Positions 8,246 to 16,635 of a stretch of 64,000 nt of DNA are shown piece by piece. A program made the position numbers and the translations under genes. The first letter of the stretch is position 1, and each line of letters starts with the position of its first letter. The stretch is from contig NZ_MVHF01000026.1 in NCBI RefSeq assembly GCF_002086485.1, positions 40,866 through 104,865 on the forward strand, read 5' to 3'. The DNA comes from Mycobacterium aquaticum (GTDB taxonomy: Bacteria > Actinomycetota > Actinomycetes > Mycobacteriales > Mycobacteriaceae). The notes below the pieces were generated by a model, which made no database searches, was not told where the DNA came from, and saw only the letters and a program-made list of their open reading frames with translations.

Positions 8246-8950
8246 GTGACCGGACAACTCTTCGTCTCGATCTCACAGATCAGTGAGCGCACGCTGGCTG
8301 ACGTCGAATCATTCTGCGCCGAACTCGACAGCCGCGGCGTGCCTGCCTCGCTGCTGGTCGCACCACGACTCAAGGGCGGATACCGCCTGGACCACGACGC
8401 CCCGACTGTGGAATGGCTGACGACCCGCCGCGCCGGCGGTGACGCAGTGGTGCTGCACGGGTACGACGAGGCCGCCACCAAGAAGCGTCGCGGTGAGTTC
8501 GCGAGCCTGCCCGCGCATGAGGCCAACCTGCGGATCATGGGCGCCGACCGGGTGCTCGAGCACCTCGGCCTGCGTACCAGGCTGTTCGCCGCCCCCGGCT
8601 GGACGGTGTCGCAAGGCACTGTGACTGCTTTACCGCGCAATGGCTTTCGGTTGCTGGCCGGCCTCAGCGGCGTTACCGACCTGGTCCGCCAGACCACCCT
8701 GCGGGCGCGCGTGCTCGGTATCGGCGAGGGCTTTCTCACCGAGCCGTGGTGGTGCCGGACACTCGTTCTGGCCGCTGAGCGCACTGCCCGGCGCGAGGGC
8801 GTGGTGCGCGTCGCGGTGGCCGCGCGTCACCTGCGCAGGCCGGGACCGCGTCAGGCCATGCTCGATGCCATCGATCTGGCTTTGCTGCATAACAGCGTGC
8901 CTGCCGTCTACCACTGGAACGCCGATCCGGTACTGACCGACGCCGCCTGA
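8246..8950 (+). CDS. DUF2334-type polysaccharide-deacetylase-like protein
   Basis: A 234-residue cytoplasmic protein that resembles Rv0784. The pattern (VSISQISERTLADVESFCAELDSRGVPASLLVAP, then VVLHGYDE, then FAAPGWTVS, ending VPAVYHWNADPV) is the DUF2334 branch of the carbohydrate esterase 4 fold. GTG 8246 was chosen because homologous sequence begins there; the frame stays open upstream into the peroxidase gene without similarity. No signal peptide is seen, unusual for an enzyme acting on polymers. The substrate is unknown. It is followed 21 bases later by the FAD dehydrogenase. Confidence 0.75.
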   Translation: MTGQLFVSISQISERTLADVESFCAELDSRGVPASLLVAPRLKGGYRLDHDAPTVEWLTTRRAGGDAVVLHGYDEAATKKRRGEFASLPAHEANLRIMGADRVLEHLGLRTRLFAAPGWTVSQGTVTALPRNGFRLLAGLSGVTDLVRQTTLRARVLGIGEGFLTEPWWCRTLVLAAERTARREGVVRVAVAARHLRRPGPRQAMLDAIDLALLHNSVPAVYHWNADPVLTDAA

Positions 8951-8971
8951 CTCGCGCTAGTCTTGCGTCTC

Positions 8972-10615
8972 ATGGCAGACGCCGACGTCATCGTCGTGGG
9001 AGCAGGTCTGGCTGGACTGGTGGCCGCCTGCGAACTCGTCGAGCGTGGACACCGCGTGCTCATCGTGGACCAGGAGAACGCGGCCAACGTCGGCGGTCAG
9101 GCGTTCTGGTCGTTCGGCGGACTGTTCTTCGTCGACAGCCCCGAACAACGCAGGCTCGGCATCCGTGACAGCGAAGCGCTCGCGCTGCAGGACTGGTTGG
9201 GCACGGCGGGATTCGATCGGCCCGAAGACCACTGGCCCCGCGAATGGGCGCATGCCTACGTGGATTTCGCGGCGGGGGAGAAGCGCAGCTGGCTGCGGGC
9301 CCGCGGGTTGCAGACCTTCCCCTTGGTCGGCTGGGCCGAGCGAGGTGGCTATGACGCGCTCGGACATGGCAATTCGGTACCGCGGTTCCACATCACGTGG
9401 GGGACCGGCCCCGCGCTCGTCGAGATTTTTGCGCGCCGCGTGCGCAACAACGCGCGCGTCCGATTCGCCCACCGGCACCGCGTCGACGAGCTGATCGTGT
9501 CCGACGGTCTGGTGACCGGCGTACGGGGCTCGGTGCTGGAGCCGTCGTCGGCCGCCCGTGGTGTGGCGTCATCGCGAAATGTAGTGGGGTACTTCGAGTT
9601 CCATGCGTCGGCCGTGATCGTGGCCAGCGGTGGTATCGGCGGTAACCACGAGCTGGTCCGCAAGAACTGGCCGGAGCGGATGGGCCGGGTGCCCGAACAA
9701 CTGCTCAGCGGGGTGCCCGCCCACGTCGATGGACGCATGATCGGCATCTCCGAGGCTGCGGGTGGGCGCGTCATCAACAGTGACCGCATGTGGCACTACA
9801 CCGAGGGAATCACCAACTACGATCCCGTCTGGCCCGCACACGGCATCCGCATCCTGCCCGGTCCTTCGTCACTGTGGTTGGACGCCAACGGAAGACGCCT
9901 ACCGGTACCGCTTTACCCCGGCTTCGACACCCTCGGCACATTGGAGCACATCTGCCGAACCGGGCAGGACTACACGTGGTTCATCCTCAACGCCCGGATC
10001 ATCGCCAAGGAGTTCGCGCTCTCGGGTCAGGAACAGAACCCCGATCTGACCGACCGCAGCGTGCGGGATGTGTTGGCGCGGGTCAGACGCGGCGCCCCCG
10101 CTCCGGTCCAGGCGTTCGTCGACCGCGGCATCGACTTCGTCAGCGCAGATACCTTGCGCGAGTTGGTATCCGCGATGAACACGGTCCCCGATGTCATCGA
10201 ACTCGACTACGCAACGGTTGCCGCCGAGGTCACCGCCCGCGACCGGGAGGTGGCCAACCGCTACACCAAGGACGGACAGATCACCGCGATCCGCGCAGCG
10301 CGTGGCTACCTCGGTGACCGGCTGGGGCGCGTCGTCGCACCGCACCGGCTCACCGATCCGGAGGCCGGCCCCCTGATTGCCGTCAAGCTACACATCCTCA
10401 CCCGAAAGTCCCTGGGCGGCTTGGAAACCGACTTGGACTCTCGGGTACTGCGCGAGGACGGCACGGCACTGCCGGGGCTCTATGCGGCCGGCGAGGCGGC
10501 CGGGTTCGGCGGCGGAGGCGTGCACGGCTACCGGTCGCTGGAGGGAACGTTCCTGGGCGGCTGCATCTTCTCCGGCCGCGCCGCAGGCCGGGGCGCGGCA
10601 GCCGACATCGCCTAG
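8972..10615 (+). CDS. FAD-binding dehydrogenase, 3-ketosteroid-delta1-dehydrogenase-like
   Basis: A 547-residue flavoprotein (Rv0785-like). The N-terminus VIVVGAGLAGLVAACELVE is a Rossmann dinucleotide-binding motif ending in the acidic ribose-binding Asp (LIVDQE). The C-terminus carries the second FAD contact (GLYAAGEAAGFGGGGVHGY). The family includes KstD and fumarate-reductase-like enzymes, but the sequence does not settle the substrate. ATG 8972 has TAGTCT eight bases upstream. The gene ends in a four-base tail-to-tail overlap with the metallo-beta-lactamase-fold gene. Confidence 0.85.
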   Translation: MADADVIVVGAGLAGLVAACELVERGHRVLIVDQENAANVGGQAFWSFGGLFFVDSPEQRRLGIRDSEALALQDWLGTAGFDRPEDHWPREWAHAYVDFAAGEKRSWLRARGLQTFPLVGWAERGGYDALGHGNSVPRFHITWGTGPALVEIFARRVRNNARVRFAHRHRVDELIVSDGLVTGVRGSVLEPSSAARGVASSRNVVGYFEFHASAVIVASGGIGGNHELVRKNWPERMGRVPEQLLSGVPAHVDGRMIGISEAAGGRVINSDRMWHYTEGITNYDPVWPAHGIRILPGPSSLWLDANGRRLPVPLYPGFDTLGTLEHICRTGQDYTWFILNARIIAKEFALSGQEQNPDLTDRSVRDVLARVRRGAPAPVQAFVDRGIDFVSADTLRELVSAMNTVPDVIELDYATVAAEVTARDREVANRYTKDGQITAIRAARGYLGDRLGRVVAPHRLTDPEAGPLIAVKLHILTRKSLGGLETDLDSRVLREDGTALPGLYAAGEAAGFGGGGVHGYRSLEGTFLGGCIFSGRAAGRGAAADIA

Positions 10616-11250
10616 AACTCGGTGCCGTTCTCCTCGTCCAGCACCTGGAAATCCGTCGTGGTCATCTCGCTGAGCCGCCCGTAGTAGATGCCCCGCGCAT
10701 TGCGTTCGATGATCCCCTGATGGATCGGCACCGCCCGGGCCGGCGCCACCGCGCGCAGGTACTCGACGGCCTCGGAGACCTTCATCCACGGCGCGGCTGC
10801 CGGGGTGGCCAGCACGTCGACCGGTTCGCCGGGCACGTACAGCGCGTCGCCCGGGTGCATCAGCCGCGCCGGGTGCTCGTCGTCGCCCAACAGATACGAA
10901 ATGTTGTCGATCACCGGGATTTCCGGGTGGATCACCGCGTGCCTTCCGCCGACGCCGCGGACGGTGATATTGCCGACCTGGAACTGGTCACCCACCTGCA
11001 CGGCCTGCCAAGCGCCGCCGAGCTGAGCAGCGGTCTGCGGATCGGCGTACAGCGCGGCCTGCGGGTTGGCGTCGACCAGCGCCGGCAGGCGGGCCGGGTC
11101 CGCGTGATCGGGGTGCTGATGGGTGATCAGGATCGCCGACAGGCCGGTGATGCCCTCGAATCCGTGCGAGAAATTGCCCGGATCGAACAACACCGTGGTG
11201 TCCGACATGCTGGCCAGAAGGCATGAATGTCCGAAATGCGTCAATTGCAT
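10612..11250 (-). CDS. Metallo-beta-lactamase-fold metal-dependent hydrolase
   Basis: A 212-residue Zn hydrolase of the Rv0786c/UPF0173 type. The metal-binding motif HQHPDH (residues near 55-60) and the later metal His positions (GGRHAVIH, MHPGDA, PIHQG) are intact. The start MQLTHFGHSCLL at ATG 11250 is characteristic of the family; the frame is open farther upstream but only into antisense of the next gene. It is cytoplasmic, without a signal peptide. The substrate is unknown. It is divergent from a secreted-protein gene 31 bases away. Confidence 0.85.
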   Translation of the reverse strand: MQLTHFGHSCLLASMSDTTVLFDPGNFSHGFEGITGLSAILITHQHPDHADPARLPALVDANPQAALYADPQTAAQLGGAWQAVQVGDQFQVGNITVRGVGGRHAVIHPEIPVIDNISYLLGDDEHPARLMHPGDALYVPGEPVDVLATPAAAPWMKVSEAVEYLRAVAPARAVPIHQGIIERNARGIYYGRLSEMTTTDFQVLDEENGTEF

Positions 11251-11281
11251 GCCTATATTGTTGCCCTCAGTGGCTGCAATC

Positions 11282-11944
11282 ATGCGGATGATGTGGGCGA
11301 TGTTGCTCGCGGTCTTCGGGCTGGCGGCCGTGCCCGGGGCGGCCTCGGCGCAGCCCTCCAGCTGTCCGCCGATGTGCGACCAGATCCCCGCGTCCGCATG
11401 GATCGCCGCTGCGGACATACCCCTGGACCGCACCTACCACTGGCGCGAGCCGGCCGGGCTGGCCGTGGCGACAGTGGGCCCGCGGTTCCGCTTCGAGGAC
11501 GACTGCGCGACGCCGCCGCTGCCGGGCGATGCGCGTGGCTACGCGGTGAGCGCGCGGGCTCTCATCCCCGAGCCGAGCGGCCAATGGCAGGTGCAGGCGC
11601 AGGTGGTGCACTGGCGGGGCGAGACCTGGCGCGGCGCCGACATCGCGCTCGGAGTGATCCGGGTGGCCGCCGGCGCGCTGCGGGCCTGTCAGCTGACCGC
11701 GCCGCAGACCTCTCCGTCGATCACCACCGATGTGCCCGGTCAGTTGGCGGCGGTGCTCAGCATCGACGGCAACCGGGTGCTGCATCAGTATTTGCTGGCC
11801 GACACCCGCAACAGCACCGTGGTGGAGCTCGCCATGTGGTCAACAACCCCGCCGCAGGTTCCGTGGCCGACGATTCCCGATAGCCAGGTCTTCGATGCGA
11901 TGACCAGGCCACTGTGCGACGCCTACCTGGGATCGTGCCGGTAG
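11282..11944 (+). CDS. Secreted protein of unknown function (Rv0787-like)
   Basis: A 220-residue protein with a Sec signal peptide (hydrophobic core LLAVFGLAAVPG, probable cleavage ASA|Q near residue 24). The mature part has six cysteines spaced as likely disulfide pairs (SSCPPMCD, DDCATPP, ACQLT, LCDAYLGSC). ATG 11282 is preferred; GTG 11270 would add four residues. It lies directly upstream of purS, the order of Rv0787-purS-purQ. No domain is recognised. The end of the gene carries the probable purS promoter. Confidence 0.75.
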   Translation: MRMMWAMLLAVFGLAAVPGAASAQPSSCPPMCDQIPASAWIAAADIPLDRTYHWREPAGLAVATVGPRFRFEDDCATPPLPGDARGYAVSARALIPEPSGQWQVQAQVVHWRGETWRGADIALGVIRVAAGALRACQLTAPQTSPSITTDVPGQLAAVLSIDGNRVLHQYLLADTRNSTVVELAMWSTTPPQVPWPTIPDSQVFDAMTRPLCDAYLGSCR

Positions 11945-11947
11945 AGT
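11942..11947 (+). promoter_or_regulatory. -10 box of purSQ (leaderless-type)
   Basis: TAGAGT fits TANNNT and is followed by seven bases and then the purS GTG, so the transcript would begin at the start codon. The box overlaps the stop codon of the preceding gene. No ribosome-binding sequence fits in the short gap. Confidence 0.5.
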
Positions 11948-11954
11948 GTGCGCC

Positions 11955-12194
11955 GTGGCAAAGGTAGTTGTGCATGTGATGCCCAAGGCTGAGATCCTGG
12001 ACCCCCAGGGGCAGGCCATTGTCGGGGCGCTCGGTCGCCTCGGGCATGCGGGTATCTCAGATGTTCGACAGGGCAAGCGTTTTGAGCTTGAGGTCGACGA
12101 TTCCGTCTCCGACGAGGCGCTGGCCGAGATCGCCGAGTCCCTGTTGGCCAACACCGTGATCGAAGACTTCGCGGTGAGCCGGGAGGATTCGTGA
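11955..12194 (+). CDS. purS: FGAM synthase subunit PurS
   Basis: A 79-residue protein starting VAKVVVHVMPKAEILDPQGQ, with the dimer motif GISDVRQGKRFELEV. PurS is the small structural subunit that joins PurQ and PurL to form formylglycinamidine ribonucleotide synthase in Gram-positive bacteria. GTG 11955 is chosen over an in-frame GTG nine bases upstream because family proteins start at this point and the -10 spacing is right. Its TGA overlaps the purQ GTG (GTGA), so the two subunits are translationally coupled; purL sits 5 kb away. Confidence 0.95.
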   Translation: MAKVVVHVMPKAEILDPQGQAIVGALGRLGHAGISDVRQGKRFELEVDDSVSDEALAEIAESLLANTVIEDFAVSREDS

Positions 12195-12865
12195 CCGCTC
12201 GCATTGGGGTCATAACCTTCCCCGGCACCCTCGACGACGTCGACGCCGCCCGAGCCGTGCGGCTGGCCGGGGCTGAAGCCGTCAACCTGTGGCACGCCGA
12301 CGCGGACCTGCACGGCGTCGACGCCGTCGTGGTGCCCGGCGGCTTCTCCTACGGCGACTACCTGCGCTGCGGCGCGATCGCCAAGTTCGCCCCCGTGATG
12401 GGTTCGGTGATTTCCGCGGCCGAAAAGGGGATGCCAGTTCTGGGCATCTGCAACGGTTTTCAGGTGCTGTGCGAGGCAGGCCTGCTGCCAGGTGCCTTGA
12501 CCCGCAACGCCGGACTGCACTTCATCTGCCGCGACGTGTGGCTCGAGGTGGCATCCGCCTCGACAGTGTGGACGACGCGCTACGAGCCGGGCGCCGATCT
12601 GCTGATCCCGTTGAAGTCAGGCGAAGGCCGCTACGTGGCCTCCGAAGCGGTGCTCGACGAACTCGAAGCCGAGGATCGCGTGGTCTTCCGCTACCGCGAG
12701 AACCTCAACGGCTCGATGCGCAACATCGCGGGTGTCTGCTCGGCCAACCGCCGCGTCGTCGGCCTCATGCCGCACCCCGAACACGCAACGGAGGCCCTGA
12801 CCGGCCCCTCCGACGACGGCCTCGGCCTCTTCTACTCCGCGCTGGACGCGGTCCTCACGGCCTGA
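12191..12865 (+). CDS. purQ: FGAM synthase glutaminase subunit PurQ
   Basis: A 224-residue class I glutamine amidotransferase. The nucleophile Cys87 sits in GICNGFQVL, and the catalytic His and Glu are in MPHPEHATE near the C-terminus. The N-terminus IGVITFPGTLDDVDAARAV is typical for PurQ. It supplies ammonia from glutamine to PurL. Length and motifs are normal. It is co-translated with purS. The next 239 bases hold no gene, only an inverted repeat. Confidence 0.97.
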   Translation: MTARIGVITFPGTLDDVDAARAVRLAGAEAVNLWHADADLHGVDAVVVPGGFSYGDYLRCGAIAKFAPVMGSVISAAEKGMPVLGICNGFQVLCEAGLLPGALTRNAGLHFICRDVWLEVASASTVWTTRYEPGADLLIPLKSGEGRYVASEAVLDELEAEDRVVFRYRENLNGSMRNIAGVCSANRRVVGLMPHPEHATEALTGPSDDGLGLFYSALDAVLTA

Positions 12866-13020
12866 CGGCTGAGCTGACGCGTTGGGTCTGCGTTGAGGGC
12901 GTTCGCTTCTCGATGTCTTGTGCCCTCACCGCAGACTCGATGCAGTGCTAGTCGACTGCTCAGCATCGCGATCAGGTGCTGCGTCGACTGCCTCTCGTTA
13001 ACCGATCGACTATCCTCGCT

Positions 13021-13089
13021 CACCGCGAGCGTGCGCAAAATGCCGACCGCGAGCGGCGTGCCGAGGAACAGACACGCACGCTCGCGGTG
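13021..13089. repeat. 15-bp perfect inverted repeat between purQ and the encapsulin gene
   Basis: CACCGCGAGCGTGCG at 13021-13035 is repeated exactly in inverse at 13075-13089, with a 39-base spacer that contains a further partial copy (CCGCGAGCGG). It lies between convergent genes and could be a shared transcription terminator without a U-run, or a dispersed REP-like hairpin. The rest of 12866-13104 holds no recognisable gene. Confidence 0.6.
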
Positions 13090-13104
13090 CAAAGGGTGGG
13101 AGCG

Positions 13105-13902
13105 TCAGGCAGTAAGCGCCACCGATGCCTCTGCGGTGTAGCAGAGGAACGTCAGAGTCTCCTGCATGTACAGCCTGACGCTGTCGGCGTCGTGCGACAG
13201 GTAGCCGATGGACACGTCGGTGCCGAGGTGTAGATCGAAATCGCCGCCGCGGGTGGACAACACGAACGCGCCGTCGATGGCGGGCGCCCAGATGATGTCC
13301 CCGTCGACGAGTCGGCTCAGATGATCGCGGATCGGATAGCCGTGTGCGGTGGTCTCACTGACCTTGGTGTAGGTCGCCGCAGACAGCAGTACCGAGTACG
13401 GGCCGTCGACACCGGCGAGGCGCAGCTCTGAAAGTGCTTGCGCGATCACGTCGGGAATTTCGCGGGCGTCGTCCGGAAGGGCCAGTGCGGGATTGGAGCT
13501 GGCGCTGCGGATGCCCTGGATGGATGCAGCGCCGTAGCCCTCGAAGATGGCTCGGTCTTCCACGAATGCGAGTTTCTTGGCGGCGTCTTTGACCGGATCC
13601 CAGTCCGAATCCTGGGCGCCGCGCTCGACGTCGTCAATTGCGGTGCGCGACACCGTGAACGGCACACGCAACCGCACCAGCGGCTGGCTCGCTCGCAGAT
13701 TGGCCTGCACGCCGTCGGCGGGCGCTTCCACGTCGAGCAGATGACCGGTGCTCACCGCGGCCTCCACCGGGCTGCCAGACCCCGTCACGTCGACGACTCG
13801 GCGCCCGGCGATGTGGCGCTTGAACGTGCGGGTCGCCTCGGTTTCGATCTCGGCCCAGGCAGACTCGGTGATCGGAGCTAGTTCGCGGTAGAGATTGTTC
13901 AT
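13105..13902 (-). CDS. Encapsulin nanocompartment shell protein (Cfp29/linocin-M18 family)
   Basis: A 265-residue protein starting MNNLYRELAPITESAWAEIE, the conserved N-terminus of family 1 encapsulins, with the HK97-like shell-protein pattern throughout (RRVVDVTGSGSP, PLVRLRVPF, EDRAIFEGYG, YLSHDADSVRLYMQETLTF). Subunits self-assemble into a protein shell that holds a cargo enzyme. The cargo is evidently the peroxidase encoded immediately upstream: the ATG at 13902 overlaps that gene's TGA. The pair matches Rv0798c-Rv0799c. No operator is recognised. Confidence 0.95.
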   Translation of the reverse strand: MNNLYRELAPITESAWAEIETEATRTFKRHIAGRRVVDVTGSGSPVEAAVSTGHLLDVEAPADGVQANLRASQPLVRLRVPFTVSRTAIDDVERGAQDSDWDPVKDAAKKLAFVEDRAIFEGYGAASIQGIRSASSNPALALPDDAREIPDVIAQALSELRLAGVDGPYSVLLSAATYTKVSETTAHGYPIRDHLSRLVDGDIIWAPAIDGAFVLSTRGGDFDLHLGTDVSIGYLSHDADSVRLYMQETLTFLCYTAEASVALTA

Positions 13903-14936
13903 TGCGGTGTTCCTTTCAGGCTGCCGATCGCCAGTGAGGTGTCATTGCTGCGCGCCGCCGGTTCCTCGACCGAAACCGGTTGCGGTTCTTCTGCCCGGTC
14001 CGCCGGGAGCGGCGGTGGATCGTCCAGGAAGTCGATGGTGGGACTGAAGAACAAGCCGCCCGTGACGGCCGTGGAGAAATCGAGGATGCGGTCGGTGTTC
14101 CCCGGAGGATCACCGATGAACATGTTGCGCAGCATCCGCTCGGTGACGTTGGGGGTGCGGGAATATCCGATGTAGTACGTACCGAATTCGCCCTTGCCGA
14201 CCTCGCCGAACGGCATGTTGTGCCGAATGATCTTCAGCTCATTGCCGTCGGCGTCTTCGATGACGTTGAGGGCGAGATGAGAATTGGGTGGTTTCACCGC
14301 ATCGGCCATCTCGATGTCATCGAGCTTGGTGCGGCCGATCACTCGCTCCTGCTCCTCGACGGACAACGAGTTCCACGATGTCATGTCGTGCAGGTATTTC
14401 TGTACGTGCACATAGCAGCCGCCGGCGAAATCGGGGTCCTCGTCGCCGATTTGGCTGGCGTTGGTGGCCACCGGCCCGTTCGGGTTCTCGGTGCCGTCGA
14501 CGAATCCGAGCAGATCCCGATTGTCGAAGAACTTGAAGCCGTGCACCTCGTCGACGATGGTGATGGCACCCGCCATCGCATCGACGAGTTTGGTTGCGAG
14601 TTCGAAACATACGTCCATGGACTCGGCCCGCAGGTGGAACAGCAGGTCTCCCGGGGTCGCCGGGGCGTGGTGGCGCGCACCGTCGAGCGCGACGAACGGA
14701 TGCAGTTCGGCCGGGCGGGGTCCGGAGAACAGTCGGTCCCAGGCCTCGGAGCCGATCGACACGATCGCCGACAAATGTTTGGTGGGGTCACGGAATCCGA
14801 TTGCGCGGACCAGACCCGAGATGTCGGACAGAGCGTCGTGGACTGTCGCTTCCTGACCTTCGTCGATCGTCGAGACCATGAACACGGCAGCCGGTGTCAG
14901 CGGGGCCAGAACCGGCTGGGGCTGTGGTGCGGGCAC
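13899..14936 (-). CDS. Dye-decolourising (DyP-type) heme peroxidase, encapsulin cargo
   Basis: A 345-residue DyP peroxidase. Family motifs are GFRDP, the GXXDG loop (DLLGFVDGTENP) with the distal catalytic Asp, the proximal heme His region and RRM/FIG-type end (RNMFIGDPPGNTDRILDFSTAVTGGLFF). Residues 331-345 end in DTSLAIGSLKG, which fits the cargo-loading peptide that docks DyP inside encapsulin. The enzyme oxidises phenolic and dye-like compounds with peroxide. It is read first in a two-gene operon with encapsulin. It is divergent from pepC, about 49 bases away. Confidence 0.95.
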   Translation of the reverse strand: MPAPQPQPVLAPLTPAAVFMVSTIDEGQEATVHDALSDISGLVRAIGFRDPTKHLSAIVSIGSEAWDRLFSGPRPAELHPFVALDGARHHAPATPGDLLFHLRAESMDVCFELATKLVDAMAGAITIVDEVHGFKFFDNRDLLGFVDGTENPNGPVATNASQIGDEDPDFAGGCYVHVQKYLHDMTSWNSLSVEEQERVIGRTKLDDIEMADAVKPPNSHLALNVIEDADGNELKIIRHNMPFGEVGKGEFGTYYIGYSRTPNVTERMLRNMFIGDPPGNTDRILDFSTAVTGGLFFSPTIDFLDDPPPLPADRAEEPQPVSVEEPAARSNDTSLAIGSLKGTPQ

Positions 14937-14985
14937 ACCAGGACCCTAGCGCGGACCGCCGTGAAATCCAGGCCAAGATAGAGAT

Positions 14986-16245
14986 ATGGCAGCTAGCCCC
15001 CATGGTCTGTGTGAGTTCATCGATGCCTCGCCGTCTCCGTTCCACGTGTGCGCTCACGCCGCACAACGACTGGTCGCAGCAGGCTTCACAGAGCTGGCCG
15101 AAACCGACGCGTGGCCCGCGAGCGGTCGCTACTTCACGGTGCGAGCCGGTTCGCTGGTGGCGTGGCGGTCCGACGAGTCCGGCCCGGTGACACCGTTTCG
15201 CATCGTCGGCGGGCATACCGACAGCCCGAATCTGCGGGTCAAGCAACATCCCGACCGCGTGGTGGCCGGCTGGCAGGTGGTGGCGCTGCAGCCCTACGGC
15301 GGGGCGTGGCTGAACTCCTGGCTGGACCGTGACCTCGGCATCAGCGGCCGGTTGGCGGTCCGCGTCGCGAACCGCGTCGAACACCGCCTGGTCTGCGTCG
15401 ACGACCCGATCCTGCGGGTGCCGCAGCTGGCGATCCATCTGTCCGACGACCGCAAAGGAGTCAGCCCCGACCCACAGCGACACGTGAACGCGGTGTGGGG
15501 GTTGGGGGAGCAGCCGGGGTCGTTTCTCGGTTTCGTGGCCGAGCGGGCGGGCGTCGCCGAGGCCGACGTGCTGGGGTTCGACCTGATGACGCACGACACG
15601 AACCCGTCGGCAGTGACCGGTGTCGACGACGAGTTCGTCAGCGCGCCACGGTTGGACAACCAGGTGACGTGCTACGCCGGGTTGGAGGCCTTCCTCGCCG
15701 CGGGCGAATCCGACCACATCCCCGTGCTGGCGCTGTTCGACCACGAAGAGGTCGGTTCCACCTCCGACCACGGTGCCCAGTCCGAGCTGTTGCCCACCGT
15801 GCTGGAACGCATCACGCTGGCAGCCGGGGGCAGCAGGGAGGACTACCTGCGCCGGGTGGCCGGGTCGATGGTGGCGTCAGGCGACATGGCGCACGCCACC
15901 CACCCGAACTATCCCGATCGTCACGAGCCGTCCCACCAGATAGCGGTCAACGCCGGGCCGGTGCTCAAGGTGCAGCCGAACCTGCGCTACGCCACCGACG
16001 GCCGCACCGCGGCGGCGTTCGCGCTTGCGTGCGAGCAGGCAGGCGTGCCGCTGCAGCGCTACGAGCACCGGGCGGATCTGCCCTGTGGGTCGACGATCGG
16101 GCCGATGACCTCCGCCCGGACCGGCATCCCCACCGTCGACGTCGGGGCGGCGCAGCTGGCGATGCATTCCGCGCGGGAGTTCATGGGAGCCCATGACGTC
16201 GCGGCCTACTCGGCGGCGTTGCAAGCTTTTTTGTCACCGGCCTGA
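14986..16245 (+). CDS. pepC: M18-family aminopeptidase
   Basis: A 419-residue metallopeptidase of the aspartyl/lysine aminopeptidase (M18) family, matching Rv0800. Zn-binding segments are visible: GGHTDSPNL, the DHEEVGS segment with metal and catalytic carboxylates, and the C-terminal PCGSTIGPM loop. It removes N-terminal residues from peptides in the cytosol. No signal peptide is seen. The gene is divergent from the DyP-encapsulin operon and followed 15 bases later by the glyoxalase-family gene, probably co-transcribed. Confidence 0.92.
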   Translation: MAASPHGLCEFIDASPSPFHVCAHAAQRLVAAGFTELAETDAWPASGRYFTVRAGSLVAWRSDESGPVTPFRIVGGHTDSPNLRVKQHPDRVVAGWQVVALQPYGGAWLNSWLDRDLGISGRLAVRVANRVEHRLVCVDDPILRVPQLAIHLSDDRKGVSPDPQRHVNAVWGLGEQPGSFLGFVAERAGVAEADVLGFDLMTHDTNPSAVTGVDDEFVSAPRLDNQVTCYAGLEAFLAAGESDHIPVLALFDHEEVGSTSDHGAQSELLPTVLERITLAAGGSREDYLRRVAGSMVASGDMAHATHPNYPDRHEPSHQIAVNAGPVLKVQPNLRYATDGRTAAAFALACEQAGVPLQRYEHRADLPCGSTIGPMTSARTGIPTVDVGAAQLAMHSAREFMGAHDVAAYSAALQAFLSPA

Positions 16246-16260
16246 TCTATCGTCGGCCGC

Positions 16261-16608
16261 ATGACGCTGCATGTGGAGATGGTCACCGTCGACTGCGCCG
16301 AACCCGAGTCGCTGGCCCAGTGGTGGGCACAGGCTCTCGGCGGCACGGTAAACGCCGTGATGCCAGGCGAATTCATCATCGTCGAGTCGCCCGACGGCCC
16401 CAAGCTGGGATTCCAGCACGTCGATGATCCGACGCCGGGCAAGAACCGGGTCCACCTCGACTTCCACGCCGCTGACATGGAAGCCGAGGTGGCGCGGCTT
16501 GTCGGGCTGGGTGCCAGCGAAACCGGGCGGCACAGTTTCGGTGACGCGTTCTCCTGGGTGGTGCTCGCCGACCCAGTGGGCAACGCGTTCTGTATCGCCG
16601 GTCAATAA
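16261..16608 (+). CDS. VOC (glyoxalase-like) family protein
   Basis: A 115-residue single-domain vicinal-oxygen-chelate protein (Rv0801-like): MVTVDCAEPESLAQWWAQALGG at the start and WVVLADPVGNAFCI at the end are the paired beta-alpha modules of Glyoxalase_6 proteins. The metal ligands are not all clear, so it may be a binding protein rather than an enzyme. TATCGT lies seven bases before the ATG, suggesting a possible leaderless start. The substrate is unknown. Confidence 0.8.
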   Translation: MTLHVEMVTVDCAEPESLAQWWAQALGGTVNAVMPGEFIIVESPDGPKLGFQHVDDPTPGKNRVHLDFHAADMEAEVARLVGLGASETGRHSFGDAFSWVVLADPVGNAFCIAGQ

Positions 16609-16611
16609 CAG

Positions 16612-16625
16612 CTGCCAGCTGGCAG
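16612..16625. promoter_or_regulatory. 14-bp perfect palindrome upstream of the antiporter gene
   Basis: CTGCCAGCTGGCAG is its own reverse complement. It occupies the 27-base gap between the VOC gene and the antiporter gene, 10 bases before the ATG, where a bound protein would block initiation. No regulator is known for it. Confidence 0.35.
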
Positions 16626-16635
16626 GATTCCGGCC

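Noticed and set aside
12866..13104. A small plus-strand protein between purQ and encapsulin.
   Set aside because: Short frames start with poor sites, overlap the inverted repeat and show no codon bias; only the repeat is supported.
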